From Chloroflexota bacterium (lineage in GTDB: Bacteria; Chloroflexota; Anaerolineae; Promineifilales; Promineifilaceae), in the NCBI GenBank assembly GCA_013112725.1, contig JABFFZ010000010.1, positions 32,884 to 96,883 of the forward strand: a stretch of 64,000 bases of DNA, given 5' to 3'. This document shows, piece after piece, positions 15,752 through 24,685 of this stretch. A model generated the notes under the pieces. It saw only the letters and a program-made list of their open reading frames with translations, did no database searches and was not told the origin of the DNA. The position numbers and the translations under genes are program-made. Each line of letters starts with the position of its first letter. Position 1 is the first letter of the stretch.

Positions 15752-17237
15752 GTCCCATCACCTCCAAAAATGCCGCCAGATATTTGTTTTGTAATTCTTC
15801 TTGGCTGCCATTACCGCTGAATTGGAGACGGCCGTTGTCATCTTCCATCTGCCACACCGTCTCCCCCAACGTCAGCGTGGCTTTTTTCCCTTTTAACCGG
15901 CCACGACCCACGCTGCTTTCCCCGCCCAGGGGCAAATCTCCTGTCCACAAATCTTTGAGCAGCAGCAACAATAAGCCAATATCGGCATCTTTGGGGTTGA
16001 GCAGGCGCAGGTCAATGGTAAGGCGTGTTTCCGGCTTACCCCACACCGGCTGCTCGTTAAACAGCGCCGTGTCCCGCGCCCCGCCGGTAAAGCGATCAAT
16101 GCTCACCCGGTTCTGCACCAGGTCAGCAACAACTGTTTCCGGCTCCAGGGTGATCTCCTGGACAAGTAGACGGCTGCCACTGGGTTCATCTCCATAAGAT
16201 TGGATACGGCGGCCAAACAGATCGTTTATAAGTCTTTCCGCTTTTTCAGCATCGGCCGTCAGCGTGTTCGCAATTTTCAATGCCCGCGCCCGCAAAACGC
16301 CGGTCAGGCTGGTTCCTGGCAAGACGGGTTGTTCCGCCCCATGGCGCCAGGAACGGATGTGGGCGGCATCTGCACTGCTCTTTTCATTACCATATGAGCG
16401 GATGAGCAAGGAGCCATCTAGAGCAAAGGTGGCCCGCAGATCGAAGGCTGATCTCTGTGAAGTGAGTGACGGTGTGATGCCTAACAGTCCATAAATGCCC
16501 GGCTGAAATGTCTGGCTGGCCTCAAAATCATGCGTCAACCAGCCAATAATCTGGGCGGCATCGTTCATTTTGTAGCGAGACACATGCCAGCCGGAAACGT
16601 GGCAACGGCCGTATCCCCGCCGTTTACGCATACCCAGGCCGATTTCCCCAGCTTCCAACCCGCGCAAAGCCACAGCCAGAGCCTCCAGCAAACCCGGTTC
16701 CGCTGTATTCACCCACAATTCAAAAGAAAGCGCGAACGTTGTGCCGGCGGACAGTAGTTCTACGTCGAACTTCTTGCCCGGTTTGGCCGTTCGCGTTTTG
16801 GAATCAATGGCAACACCATCGCGGATTTCGGTGGGATCACCGACATTCGGCGGCTCTCCCAAGGCATCATCTACCATCAGCCAGCTATGCACGGAAGATC
16901 GCCTTCGCCGACTGTTGGCGCTATCCCCCGGCTGGTCATCCAGGTGCCCAAACAGTTTTTCCGCCCATGATTTGTCCGGCGCTCTCTGGTTCTCAGGCCA
17001 GCGATACCCCTTTTCATACTCGCGCAGATAGTTGCGAAGGGCGCCGGCAATGGAGGCGCCGGTGAGCAGTGGGCGGCGGCTTTCTTTGGTGTCATACAGC
17101 AACGGCATATCGGTAGACCCTTCGGTTTCGCTGCCGCCAAAGTGGGCCGGTGTATCCAGATGCAGCCGTCCGCGAATAAAGATGCGCTCGGTGACGCCAC
17201 GACTACCATACTTGTTGTCCCTATCCCACTTAGCCAT
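15741..17237 (-). CDS. Cas7-Cas7 fusion (two Csm3-like RAMP domains)
   Basis: The 498-aa protein contains two tandem RAMP domains. Domain 1 (about 1-235) has GASIAGALRNYLREY, the catalytic-type Asp in DGVAIDSKTRTA and the Gly-rich loop GMRKRRGYGRC. Domain 2 (about 245-480) has GTSLTGVLRARALKI, the Asp in RVSIDRFTGGARD and the loop GGESSVGRGRLKG. Csm3-type Asp residues cut target RNA between 6-nt segments, so both domains look active. Tandem Cas7 fusions are known in III-D2 and in the III-E gRAMP lineage. It overlaps csx10 by 8 bp. Confidence 0.85.
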   Translation of the reverse strand: MAKWDRDNKYGSRGVTERIFIRGRLHLDTPAHFGGSETEGSTDMPLLYDTKESRRPLLTGASIAGALRNYLREYEKGYRWPENQRAPDKSWAEKLFGHLDDQPGDSANSRRRRSSVHSWLMVDDALGEPPNVGDPTEIRDGVAIDSKTRTAKPGKKFDVELLSAGTTFALSFELWVNTAEPGLLEALAVALRGLEAGEIGLGMRKRRGYGRCHVSGWHVSRYKMNDAAQIIGWLTHDFEASQTFQPGIYGLLGITPSLTSQRSAFDLRATFALDGSLLIRSYGNEKSSADAAHIRSWRHGAEQPVLPGTSLTGVLRARALKIANTLTADAEKAERLINDLFGRRIQSYGDEPSGSRLLVQEITLEPETVVADLVQNRVSIDRFTGGARDTALFNEQPVWGKPETRLTIDLRLLNPKDADIGLLLLLLKDLWTGDLPLGGESSVGRGRLKGKKATLTLGETVWQMEDDNGRLQFSGNGSQEELQNKYLAAFLEVMGHGS

Positions 17238-18813
17238 CTTGCCCTCCTTCGGCGCGCGCTTTGGCCTTTTTCACCGCCTGGCGCAAAACGCCTTCGATGA
17301 GGCGCGCCAGGGTGACGTCACGCATTTCCGAAAAGTCAGCTTTTACTCCGGCCACTTCTGGCAACTCATTAACAAGGGCAAATTGCCCCACCTGCTTGAT
17401 CTCCTGCAAAATCCAATTCTTGAAGTTGCTTTGATTGAGTCGCGCTTTTTCCCATTGTTTGACGGCCGTTGGCGACAACTGTTCAAAGTGCTTGACGATC
17501 TCCTGCAAGTCCGCTCTATGCCAGGCGCGTCGCGCCGCCAGCCGTGCCCGTGACAGATGGGCTGTCTGCGGCAACGCCTGAAATTGGCTTAGTTCCTGGA
17601 TACGGCCGATCAACCTTTGCTCCACCAGCGCCTGCAACTGCCGGTTCGCCATCTCTTGCGCCAGTTTATGGGATTCAGAGGAGAGAGGTATGTTGCTCAG
17701 CGCGGGCAATGCAACAGGGGCCACGCTTTGCGAAACTTTGGCTGTATTGTGCCAGTTCAGGGCAACCCGTCCATACCCCTCGGCGCGCCGCTCACCAACA
17801 CCATGGTCTACCCATGCCTGTAACTCAGAATAACATTCGGGCGGGAAAACAAAAACACTGCCTGACTGAATAGCCCACGATTGGCAGAGAGGTAACCCCC
17901 ATTTGCGGTTAAATCCGCCAACCGGGCGCAGGCGGTAACAGGCAGTGAGTGGCTTTTTACCTGATGGGGAAAGTAGACGGTCGCTAATCTGCCCCTGCTC
18001 GTCACGCCAGATGAGGTCGCTCAGGCAAGTAAGAATGGCATGTTCGGGTTCGGTTACGGCCGTTGCCTCTTCATCCTCCTCGGCCCAATCCGCATCATCC
18101 ATCCCCTCATCAATTCCGTTAACGGGTAGAGGCGTGAACTCACGCCAATCCTGTTCCAAAGAGATGTTGGTGATGGTGACGCGACCATAACCGGCCGTAT
18201 GTGACCCACCCAGGCGCAAGTCACCTGCTTCTAGTAATTTCTTTGCCGTTTCTAGCAACGCCTCATTCTCAGACAGTATTACCCCAGCAAACGACTGCCC
18301 AACCGCCAGCGCCTCATACCGGTACACCTGGCTCGCCTCTTCACTTTTGCGGTTGGGATCGTCGCTGGTGTTGTGAACCAGGCCAATCATATCTGGTGAG
18401 ATGAGTTGAACGGCATCGCCCGCTTGCCAGACAAAATCGCCACTGGCAGGAGGCTTAACCGGATCGTCTCCTGGTAGTTCATGGGCAAAATCGGTGATTT
18501 CAACCGTTGGTTCACCCGCATTATCCTTCGCCACAAACCAGGAAAGCGGCTTAGGCAAGGCGCGGACTTTTGTTGTAGGATGGGCTGGATAGGCATTCAA
18601 ATAACAAACCGTGCCGTCCAGGAATAATTGTGGCGCTATTTTGTCCTCCTCCCGATTCAGAGGTTTCCCGGCCAGGTAACGCCCTACCAGCGCGCCGCGA
18701 ATCATACTGCCGGGGATGAATGGGTAAGCAATGGCGCTATTCGCTTCTCCGCTTTGTATCTGCGTGGTGAGTACCGGCTCCTGGAGGTGAATGGTAAAAG
18801 TCACTGCTTTCAT
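17230..18813 (-). CDS. csx10: Type III-D RAMP protein Csx10 (Cas5-like)
   Basis: The 527-aa protein is the large Cas5-group RAMP that holds the crRNA 5' handle in III-D complexes. It starts MKAVTFTIHLQEPVL and has FIPGSMIRGALVGRYL, then two Gly-rich loops: GGSHTAGYGRV (about 210) and GERRAEGYGRVAL (about 355). An acidic insert (DDADWAEEDEEATA) separates the halves. An Arg/Gln-rich helical tail of about 150 aa follows. The start at 18813 makes an ATGA overlap with the preceding cas7. The longer upstream frame lies inside that gene and is rejected. Confidence 0.8.
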   Translation of the reverse strand: MKAVTFTIHLQEPVLTTQIQSGEANSAIAYPFIPGSMIRGALVGRYLAGKPLNREEDKIAPQLFLDGTVCYLNAYPAHPTTKVRALPKPLSWFVAKDNAGEPTVEITDFAHELPGDDPVKPPASGDFVWQAGDAVQLISPDMIGLVHNTSDDPNRKSEEASQVYRYEALAVGQSFAGVILSENEALLETAKKLLEAGDLRLGGSHTAGYGRVTITNISLEQDWREFTPLPVNGIDEGMDDADWAEEDEEATAVTEPEHAILTCLSDLIWRDEQGQISDRLLSPSGKKPLTACYRLRPVGGFNRKWGLPLCQSWAIQSGSVFVFPPECYSELQAWVDHGVGERRAEGYGRVALNWHNTAKVSQSVAPVALPALSNIPLSSESHKLAQEMANRQLQALVEQRLIGRIQELSQFQALPQTAHLSRARLAARRAWHRADLQEIVKHFEQLSPTAVKQWEKARLNQSNFKNWILQEIKQVGQFALVNELPEVAGVKADFSEMRDVTLARLIEGVLRQAVKKAKARAEGGQDG

Positions 18814-19535
18814 ACCTGTTGTACCTCCTGAACAAATTGCGCAAACCAGGCAACTGGTGTTGTGGCTGCTGGCGTATCGTACAGGGTAGCGCGTAAACGG
18901 CCGTAACCCCGATTGCGATTGGTACCTGCCCGGTGAAACGCCTGCACACATGCCGCCAGTAACCACTGTGCCCGTTCGGGAATTGGTTCCGTAAAATCCA
19001 GCCGGGCGGTGAGCGTCACCCCGCGCATAATGACCCGGATCGTGCGCAGCGTATTTTCTTTGGGGGCGCCGCTTTTCTCGTCAACGGCCGTTTGCCGCCG
19101 CAGCGCCGTCAACGACTCCAGATTCATCCGCTGCTTGTGACCAATAGCCTGCTCCCGTTTTGTTTCATCTGAGAGCATGTACAAGGGGCGGAAATCGGCT
19201 TGAATTCTTTGCCGCAAATCATCAGGCAGTTGGGCGTTGCCCACCACCATACACCCTATTTCCTCAGCCCGGCTGCCTGGCGACCCAAACAGAAAACGGG
19301 CGGCACTCTCCCAGGCAGACATATCAGGACGGTCGGCTTGCAGCAGCGCAGCCAGCACCTCCGCACATTCAGCCGCCAACAACCCCTTGAGCGTCTTACC
19401 CCCTAAAAAAGGCAGGCCAAAAGCATCATGTTGCACCTCGGCATCCACCAGACCGGCCACGCCATCACCACGCCCAAAGGCAGCATCACTCAACAACTCC
19501 AGCTTGAGCCATAAAGGCCCTTTTACTTCGCTCAT
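18810..19535 (-). CDS. Single-domain Cas7 (Csm3-like RAMP)
   Basis: The 241-aa protein has the standard RAMP start (LKLELLSDAAFGRGDGVAGL), the helix motif GKTLKGLLAAE, a catalytic-type Asp in TAVDEKSGAPKENTLRT and the loop GTNRNRGYGRLRA. It would form a backbone subunit on the crRNA and may cut target RNA. It overlaps cas10 by 4 bp (ATGA) upstream and csx10 by 4 bp downstream, so translation is coupled along the effector genes. Confidence 0.8.
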   Translation of the reverse strand: MSEVKGPLWLKLELLSDAAFGRGDGVAGLVDAEVQHDAFGLPFLGGKTLKGLLAAECAEVLAALLQADRPDMSAWESAARFLFGSPGSRAEEIGCMVVGNAQLPDDLRQRIQADFRPLYMLSDETKREQAIGHKQRMNLESLTALRRQTAVDEKSGAPKENTLRTIRVIMRGVTLTARLDFTEPIPERAQWLLAACVQAFHRAGTNRNRGYGRLRATLYDTPAATTPVAWFAQFVQEVQQV

Positions 19536-21184
19536 GGCATCTTCTCCTGTTGGGTTTTTGGCTCTAAATGCACATAGAAGTCCATCGCCTCAATCGCATC
19601 AAAGTAGCCACAATCCTCACTATGCCACCCGGTTTCCATCATAGATTGCCCTGGTATTTCGGGCAGTGCGGGTAAACCATAATTCTGGCGGAAGAGGCGC
19701 ACCGCTTCACCGCCCTGGCGCAGTGGCTCTCGCAGAGCCTTGATCTTGTTCCGATGCCTGTACCAATCACTGTTTTCCTGAAACTGCCTGGTTACGTTGC
19801 TGAAATTGTCCCATGAACGCCAATACTTACTGCCCGCCGGTGGTGCGCCCACATCCAGGCGTACCGGGCGCATTAGTAAGCTGTGCCCGGCCTGGGAACG
19901 GTACTCTCGCTCACGTAACTGCCCCAATGACAAGATGACGCCGCTGGTGGCATAATGCCAATCGAGGACAATGCCCGAACCCTGTGGCGTCAGCGCCGGT
20001 AACTTCTTCTTGGCCGAGCTACAGAGGGCATCAGCCAGTTCATAGGCGCGCGAAAAAGGATAATGGGATTTAACAATAGCTACCCCGGCTCGCGCGTTGA
20101 GCGGCTCTCCTATTTCGCCTTCTGTTTTGCCCGGCAGCGGTTCCCCTTCACCCAAATGGCGGAGGTAGTAAGCAGCCAGGGCCAACCCCAACCGACCTTC
20201 ACTGACAAAGGTAACGTCATCGCCGCCAAACACGATAGGACGAAAGGGCAACACGCGATGGTCGTCATTGTCAACGGGAAAAGGAACAACCCCGTCAAAT
20301 CTGCCATTTTTCGGGTCTACCGAATTCACCAGCAGTTGGACAGTGGCCCGCAAAGCGGCCGTGGCCCTGGTCTGGACAGCATCGCTAAAACGGCGCAATT
20401 GACGGCAGTAGTTGTCGTTGTCTTTAGCCGCCGGATGAGCATCAGCTATCGCCCCAAAACGTTCGCCCATCCCATTCCCATCCGCATGAATCACGGCAAT
20501 ATAGCTGGACTCTCCCCGCTCGCCCATCAGGTTAAAGTCGTCGGTAAACGGAAAGCCTCCGCTGACACTTTGCAACAAGCGCTGTACTCGCATCTTCCCC
20601 GCTTCGGTCGCCTGATACTTGTGCAGGACGCTTTGGGCAATCAGGCTCCCGTCTTCGTCTACGCCAACGGCCGGTAAACCGGTAAACACACAGTTAGCTG
20701 TGACGCCCAAACCTATCAAAGGGACGCTCTGCTGGCGGTTCAGCTTGCGCGCCGCTATTTTTCTGCGCACTTGTTTATGTACGGAGGCCGCAGCATCTTG
20801 ATCCCAATCCAACTTCTCATGGCCGACAACAAGTGACAAACCTCTGGCTTGTCCTATCGCTGTGCGTGTGAGCGCTTTGGTAAACGGAATCGCCCGTTCA
20901 GTGGGTGGACCACTGAACAATAGGAGTGCATTACCACCGCCCCAATAAATGATTTGGGCGGGCAGCAACTCTCTCATCCACTCGCTTAATAGCCAGGCCT
21001 GTTCCTCTTCATCCCAGGTGGCATTGTGTTCAATTCCCAGGTCATCAAGAATCTCTATCACCCAATCCGTTGTGGCCTGAGAGACCAATTCGGAAGCGCC
21101 AATGTTTTGTTTCAGGTTATTGCTGCCAAAAATATATTCCTGGATGCCACTGACTTCAATTTGAGTAAGCGTCACTTCTCGCAT
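19532..21184 (-). CDS. cas10: Cas10, HD-less, with active cyclase motif
   Basis: The 550-aa protein is the large subunit of the type III effector. The first Palm-like domain has IYWGGGNALLLF (80-90) and the Cmr2-like IGASELVSQAT at 29-39. The second Palm holds IHADGNGMGERF (232-243) and the cyclase motif GGDD at 320-323. No HD nuclease domain is present at the N-terminus, so DNA cleavage is not expected, while synthesis of cyclic oligoadenylates is. AAAGGAG lies 8-9 nt before ATG 21184. Its product presumably activates the CARF, SAVED and Csx3 proteins around it. Confidence 0.9.
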   Translation of the reverse strand: MREVTLTQIEVSGIQEYIFGSNNLKQNIGASELVSQATTDWVIEILDDLGIEHNATWDEEEQAWLLSEWMRELLPAQIIYWGGGNALLLFSGPPTERAIPFTKALTRTAIGQARGLSLVVGHEKLDWDQDAAASVHKQVRRKIAARKLNRQQSVPLIGLGVTANCVFTGLPAVGVDEDGSLIAQSVLHKYQATEAGKMRVQRLLQSVSGGFPFTDDFNLMGERGESSYIAVIHADGNGMGERFGAIADAHPAAKDNDNYCRQLRRFSDAVQTRATAALRATVQLLVNSVDPKNGRFDGVVPFPVDNDDHRVLPFRPIVFGGDDVTFVSEGRLGLALAAYYLRHLGEGEPLPGKTEGEIGEPLNARAGVAIVKSHYPFSRAYELADALCSSAKKKLPALTPQGSGIVLDWHYATSGVILSLGQLREREYRSQAGHSLLMRPVRLDVGAPPAGSKYWRSWDNFSNVTRQFQENSDWYRHRNKIKALREPLRQGGEAVRLFRQNYGLPALPEIPGQSMMETGWHSEDCGYFDAIEAMDFYVHLEPKTQQEKMP

Positions 21185-21198
21185 ATAGATATCTCCTT

Positions 21199-22446
21199 TT
21201 AGTTAGCCTGCTGGAACCAATCCGCCAGATGATGGGTCAGACCGCTCAATTGATCACGGCCAAACACCTGCACTTTACCTTCAGCGTCCCATGAACGCGA
21301 CACTTCACTTTGTAATCGTGGGGGATCATCGTAACAACAAACCAATGCTGTACGCGCCTCGTCCCCCCCTAACTGGCGTGCGCGCACAAATGCCTCAAGC
21401 AAATGCTCTTTAGCTTCCTTTCTAACGCTTGTAGATATGCAGGATATGACAAACAGTTGGTAGCCTATCAGGGCAACCACATCCAACTCAAAGTCATCTC
21501 TCTTGGCGACAGCTTTATAGTTCAAACCTTTTTCACTGGTATGAATTGATGGGTTGGCTGTTTGCCGGACGCACCATAAAACGTATTCTTCTAACCAATG
21601 CCCCCGAAACCAATCCCGGCAATTTGTCAAACGCACATTCGGTTTGCCGGGAAGCAATTTTGCAGCAACCATATCGCCTGTTGCCGGTGTGACCCCACAT
21701 AACTGATTGAAGGCGGCGGTAATTGTTTCCAAACCAGGGTTTTGAGCGGATGTGGGCAGAACTTTGTGCTGCTCTTTGTAAACCCATTTCTTCCAGGCCA
21801 GATGGCCTTTTTCGGTGCTGTTTAATCGGGCTATCGCCTGGCACAACTCTAGCAGCCCTGGCGTATCCTCTACTTTGGCCCAATTTACGTTTTGAATGAC
21901 TCGTTCGTAACCATGTAACTGTGCCAGTTCATCAGGGGCAACTTCCAACCTTTGACGGAGAGGGTCTTCTTTTAGAAGGTAAATGGGTTCGCTGCTTTCC
22001 GTGCCAGAGCCATCAATCCAAAGCGCGAGCTGGCGCGGGTCGAGGTAGGAAAAGATCGGGCGAGGATGGGCGCTGCCCAAAACCTGTTCTATAATGCGGT
22101 AGGTGTGGACAGACATGGATTTGGTACCACCTGTGTAGTGAAAACCGACACGGCCGTTAATGCCATTCTTCTTCAAGATTTCACGGATACGGCCTTCAAT
22201 GCCGACATTGTTGGAACTAGGAATCGGTTCTGGCTTAATTGACCAGTTTGGGTTTTTCTGCCGTAAGAAAGCTTCCAGGTTTTCGGCCGTCTTTTTCGTA
22301 CTTGGTTCGCCATCGTAACCGTCAGAGTGGAGCAGCCAGATAGTGGCATCTGGCGCGGCCAAAAGTTGGGCCGCCACCGCATTCGGCAGCGGGTTGCCGC
22401 CTACCAGAAGGATTAAATGGTCGCATTTGGGTAATTCGTCTGTCAT
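21199..22446 (-). CDS. CARF-domain effector with PD-(D/E)XK-like C-terminus (Can2/Card1-like)
   Basis: The 415-aa protein has an N-terminal CARF fold (DHLILLVGGNPLPNAV, NGRVGFHYTGGTKSMSVH, where TGGTKSM resembles the ligand-binding loop). The C-terminal part (about 285-415) has RGHWLEEYVLW and FELDVVALIGYQLFVISCIS, the D strand and following strand of a PD-(D/E)XK nuclease, but the expected E-x-K is replaced by S-C-I-S. Related DUF1887 proteins also show ISC-type strands. It may cut DNA/RNA with a shifted active site or may have lost activity. RBS AGAGGA precedes ATG 22446; a longer frame upstream is rejected. Confidence 0.75.
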   Translation of the reverse strand: MTDELPKCDHLILLVGGNPLPNAVAAQLLAAPDATIWLLHSDGYDGEPSTKKTAENLEAFLRQKNPNWSIKPEPIPSSNNVGIEGRIREILKKNGINGRVGFHYTGGTKSMSVHTYRIIEQVLGSAHPRPIFSYLDPRQLALWIDGSGTESSEPIYLLKEDPLRQRLEVAPDELAQLHGYERVIQNVNWAKVEDTPGLLELCQAIARLNSTEKGHLAWKKWVYKEQHKVLPTSAQNPGLETITAAFNQLCGVTPATGDMVAAKLLPGKPNVRLTNCRDWFRGHWLEEYVLWCVRQTANPSIHTSEKGLNYKAVAKRDDFELDVVALIGYQLFVISCISTSVRKEAKEHLLEAFVRARQLGGDEARTALVCCYDDPPRLQSEVSRSWDAEGKVQVFGRDQLSGLTHHLADWFQQAN

Positions 22447-22507
22447 TTGTTGTCCTCTAGCACGTACATAAGACGATTGAGCAAATCGTCCCACGATACT
22501 TTTCCAC

Positions 22508-23407
22508 TCACACCACCAGCCCCTCAAACTTATCCGCAATAAAGCGGTAATCCAGCCACTCGCCGTCCGGCAGGTTCCAGGCGTTGCGGCACTCGGCCAG
22601 GATGACCGTTTTGTGACTGTCTACCGTTTTCAGGCTAATCACCAGCTTCTCCGCCACCTGCTGCGGGTGCAGCCCCTCCGCAAAGGCCAGCAGCACCTCC
22701 CGCTGCCGCTCCGTCAGCCGCCGCGTCACGGCCGTACACCGCCCCCTTTCCGCCTCATCTAACAGGCGACGAGGCACAGCCAACACATCCCCATCCGCCG
22801 GCAACGGCCGTGTCAACTGCCGCAGCACCGGGAAATAACTGCCCCAGGGCATCATCGGCACCTGAATCAGGTTAAAGCCCGTTCCCGGCGGCAGATGCAT
22901 CAGCGCCCCTTCCCGGCTGCGCTCAATCCAGGGTTCCGGCGTGTACATATGCCATAACCGGTCCTGATGCCCAAAATGCAGCATCGAGACAGACATCGTC
23001 ATCAATCCCAAAATACGGCGGCCACCGCTGATGCAAACATGAAGCGTATGATGCGCCTCTTTGAGGCCGATGATCAGCCCGTTAATCGCTTCCCAGGCCG
23101 TATGGGCATCCGCTTCATTGTGGATGTCGGCCAGCGCATCCGTCTCGGTGGCTACCGGGAAAAGGGTCAGGCGCAACGGCCGTTTCCCATACCATGAACT
23201 CTCAACTTCTGCCGTCACTTTGTGGATAGCCTCTTGCAAACGAGGCGCTTCCGAGGCAAAGTGAATCAGCAGCAGATGCGTAATCGCCACCCCCCGCGCC
23301 AACAAAGCATCCAACGCAAACGTCACCACCTGCGGCTGTCCGCCCAGAGTGGTGACTAAGGTGGTCTCACGGTTCAGATCCATGATCAATTGGCTTTGGG
23401 TTGCCAC
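22508..23407 (-). CDS. CARF (Csx14/NE0113-like) plus LuxR-type HTH regulator
   Basis: The 299-aa protein starts with TTLVTTLGGQPQVVTFALDALL and CISGGRRILGLMTMSVSML, the hallmarks of the NE0113/Csx14 CARF-type sensor. Residues about 228-280 (LTERQREVLLAFAEGLHPQQ, then VISLKTVDSHK) are a GerE/LuxR helix-turn-helix. I infer a transcription factor whose DNA binding answers to cyclic oligoadenylate, or a ring nuclease with regulatory role. The start is GTG 23407, or ATG 23383. It is divergent from the AAA-Csx3 gene across a 72-bp promoter region with an inverted repeat. Confidence 0.8.
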   Translation of the reverse strand: MATQSQLIMDLNRETTLVTTLGGQPQVVTFALDALLARGVAITHLLLIHFASEAPRLQEAIHKVTAEVESSWYGKRPLRLTLFPVATETDALADIHNEADAHTAWEAINGLIIGLKEAHHTLHVCISGGRRILGLMTMSVSMLHFGHQDRLWHMYTPEPWIERSREGALMHLPPGTGFNLIQVPMMPWGSYFPVLRQLTRPLPADGDVLAVPRRLLDEAERGRCTAVTRRLTERQREVLLAFAEGLHPQQVAEKLVISLKTVDSHKTVILAECRNAWNLPDGEWLDYRFIADKFEGLVV

Positions 23408-23479
23408 TTTATGAAACTGGCAAATAATAGCTTAAAAGGGCTACGCCAGTTTATACTGTGGTCAAAGGAGATGTCAATA
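23408..23479. promoter_or_regulatory. Divergent promoter with inverted repeat, candidate CARF-LuxR operator
   Basis: Between the divergent CARF-LuxR and AAA-Csx3 genes, AAACTGGC (23414-23421) and GCCAGTTT (23445-23452) form an 8-bp inverted repeat with a 23-nt spacer. TATACT at 23452-23457 is a good -10 for the rightward gene and touches the right arm. Binding by the neighbouring HTH protein is an inference. Confidence 0.5.
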
Positions 23480-24685
23480 ATGAATCACCAGTTTCCGGCC
23501 ATCTTAATTGGCGGGCCGCCACATTCCGGTAAGTCGGTGCTGATCTACAGCCTGACGCGCGCCCTGCGCGAAGCGCGCATCAGCCACTACGTCTTGCGCG
23601 CCTGCCCCGACGGAGAAGGAGATTGGGCTTACCAGCTTCCCCAAGACCAGGTGCGCGCCATTCGCGTTAAAGGTGAATTTACACCGCAATTTACCCAACG
23701 GGTCATCAGCTATTTGCAGCACCGGCCCTTGCCCTTGTTGGTGGACGTGGGCGGCAAACCCACACCGGAGCAAGAAGAAATTTTTGCCCATTGCACCCAG
23801 GCCATCCTGCTCATTGGCCACCGGGCAGATGATCCCGGCGCGTTTGCCCGTGACTTGCAAACGTGGCAGGAAATGATGGCGCGTCAGCAAGTGCCCGTCA
23901 TGCGCGTGATTCAATCAGATTTGCAGGAGGCAGATCGCCTCCAAGTCCAGAAGCAACGGGACGACGTCAAAAGCCTCTCCGCTTTGCACCGGGGCACCGA
24001 AGTTCACGGCCCTGTCTTTGAAACCATCATGGACGAGTTAGCCGTCAGCATGTCTTTTCCTGAACGCACACTGGCAGCCATCTACAAAGCCCAACTGCCA
24101 GATGGCGTCGCCTTTATTGACCTGCCCCATTTAGCCGGTAAACTGGGTGATCCGGAGCGCTATTGGCAGCCAGATGACCTGCCTTACCTGCTAGAACAGC
24201 TACCGGCCGACCAACCCATCGCCGTCTACGGCCGTTCCGCCAACTGGATATACGCCGTTCTGGCCCTGGCTACCCGTGTGCCACCCTTCACCATGTTCGA
24301 CGCCAAACTCGGTTGGGTCACGCCACCCACCTTGCCCCGCCGGGCACACCAGCCCGGCCTGGATGATTGGCAGACACACCTGGTCCCGCAAGGCGCTGAT
24401 TTTCTATTGGAAATGAACACCGGCTCCCAATATCTGGATATTGATGAACCGGAACGCATCCCGCTGCCGCCGGTACCAGAGGGGACAGGTCTTATCCTGA
24501 GCGGGCGTATTCCCCACTGGTTGGTAGTAGCGGTGTGCCAACAATTGGCCGCCACCCAATCCTGGGTAGCTGTTTACCAGCCCGCCCCGCTCCAGGCGGC
24601 CCTGGTGGTTGCCAGCCAGTGGCCGGACTACCCGGTAGGGCGGCTCATTCTGTGGCATACACCTGCTGCCAAAAAGCATTCATAA
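23480..24685 (+). CDS. csx3: P-loop NTPase fused to Csx3-like ring-nuclease domains
   Basis: The 401-aa protein opens with a P-loop (ILIGGPPHSGKSVLIYSL, about 9-26), Asp-containing strand LLVDVGG, and a Rossmann-like core to about residue 180. Residues about 195-290 carry a Csx3-type module: FIDLPHLAGKLGDPERYW and IAVYGRSANWIYAVLA, FDAKLGWV. A second similar unit follows (LILSGRIPHWLVVAVCQQL). Csx3 binds and degrades cA4. AAAGGAG at 23464-23470 fits ATG 23480 best (ATG 23471 is too close). It is the only rightward gene of the CRISPR region and probably switches off signalling. Confidence 0.75.
   Translation: MNHQFPAILIGGPPHSGKSVLIYSLTRALREARISHYVLRACPDGEGDWAYQLPQDQVRAIRVKGEFTPQFTQRVISYLQHRPLPLLVDVGGKPTPEQEEIFAHCTQAILLIGHRADDPGAFARDLQTWQEMMARQQVPVMRVIQSDLQEADRLQVQKQRDDVKSLSALHRGTEVHGPVFETIMDELAVSMSFPERTLAAIYKAQLPDGVAFIDLPHLAGKLGDPERYWQPDDLPYLLEQLPADQPIAVYGRSANWIYAVLALATRVPPFTMFDAKLGWVTPPTLPRRAHQPGLDDWQTHLVPQGADFLLEMNTGSQYLDIDEPERIPLPPVPEGTGLILSGRIPHWLVVAVCQQLAATQSWVAVYQPAPLQAALVVASQWPDYPVGRLILWHTPAAKKHS

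Noticed and set aside
18814..18966. N-terminal extension of Csx10
   Set aside because: It lies inside the preceding cas7 gene; the ATGA overlap at 18810-18813 fits the other junctions.
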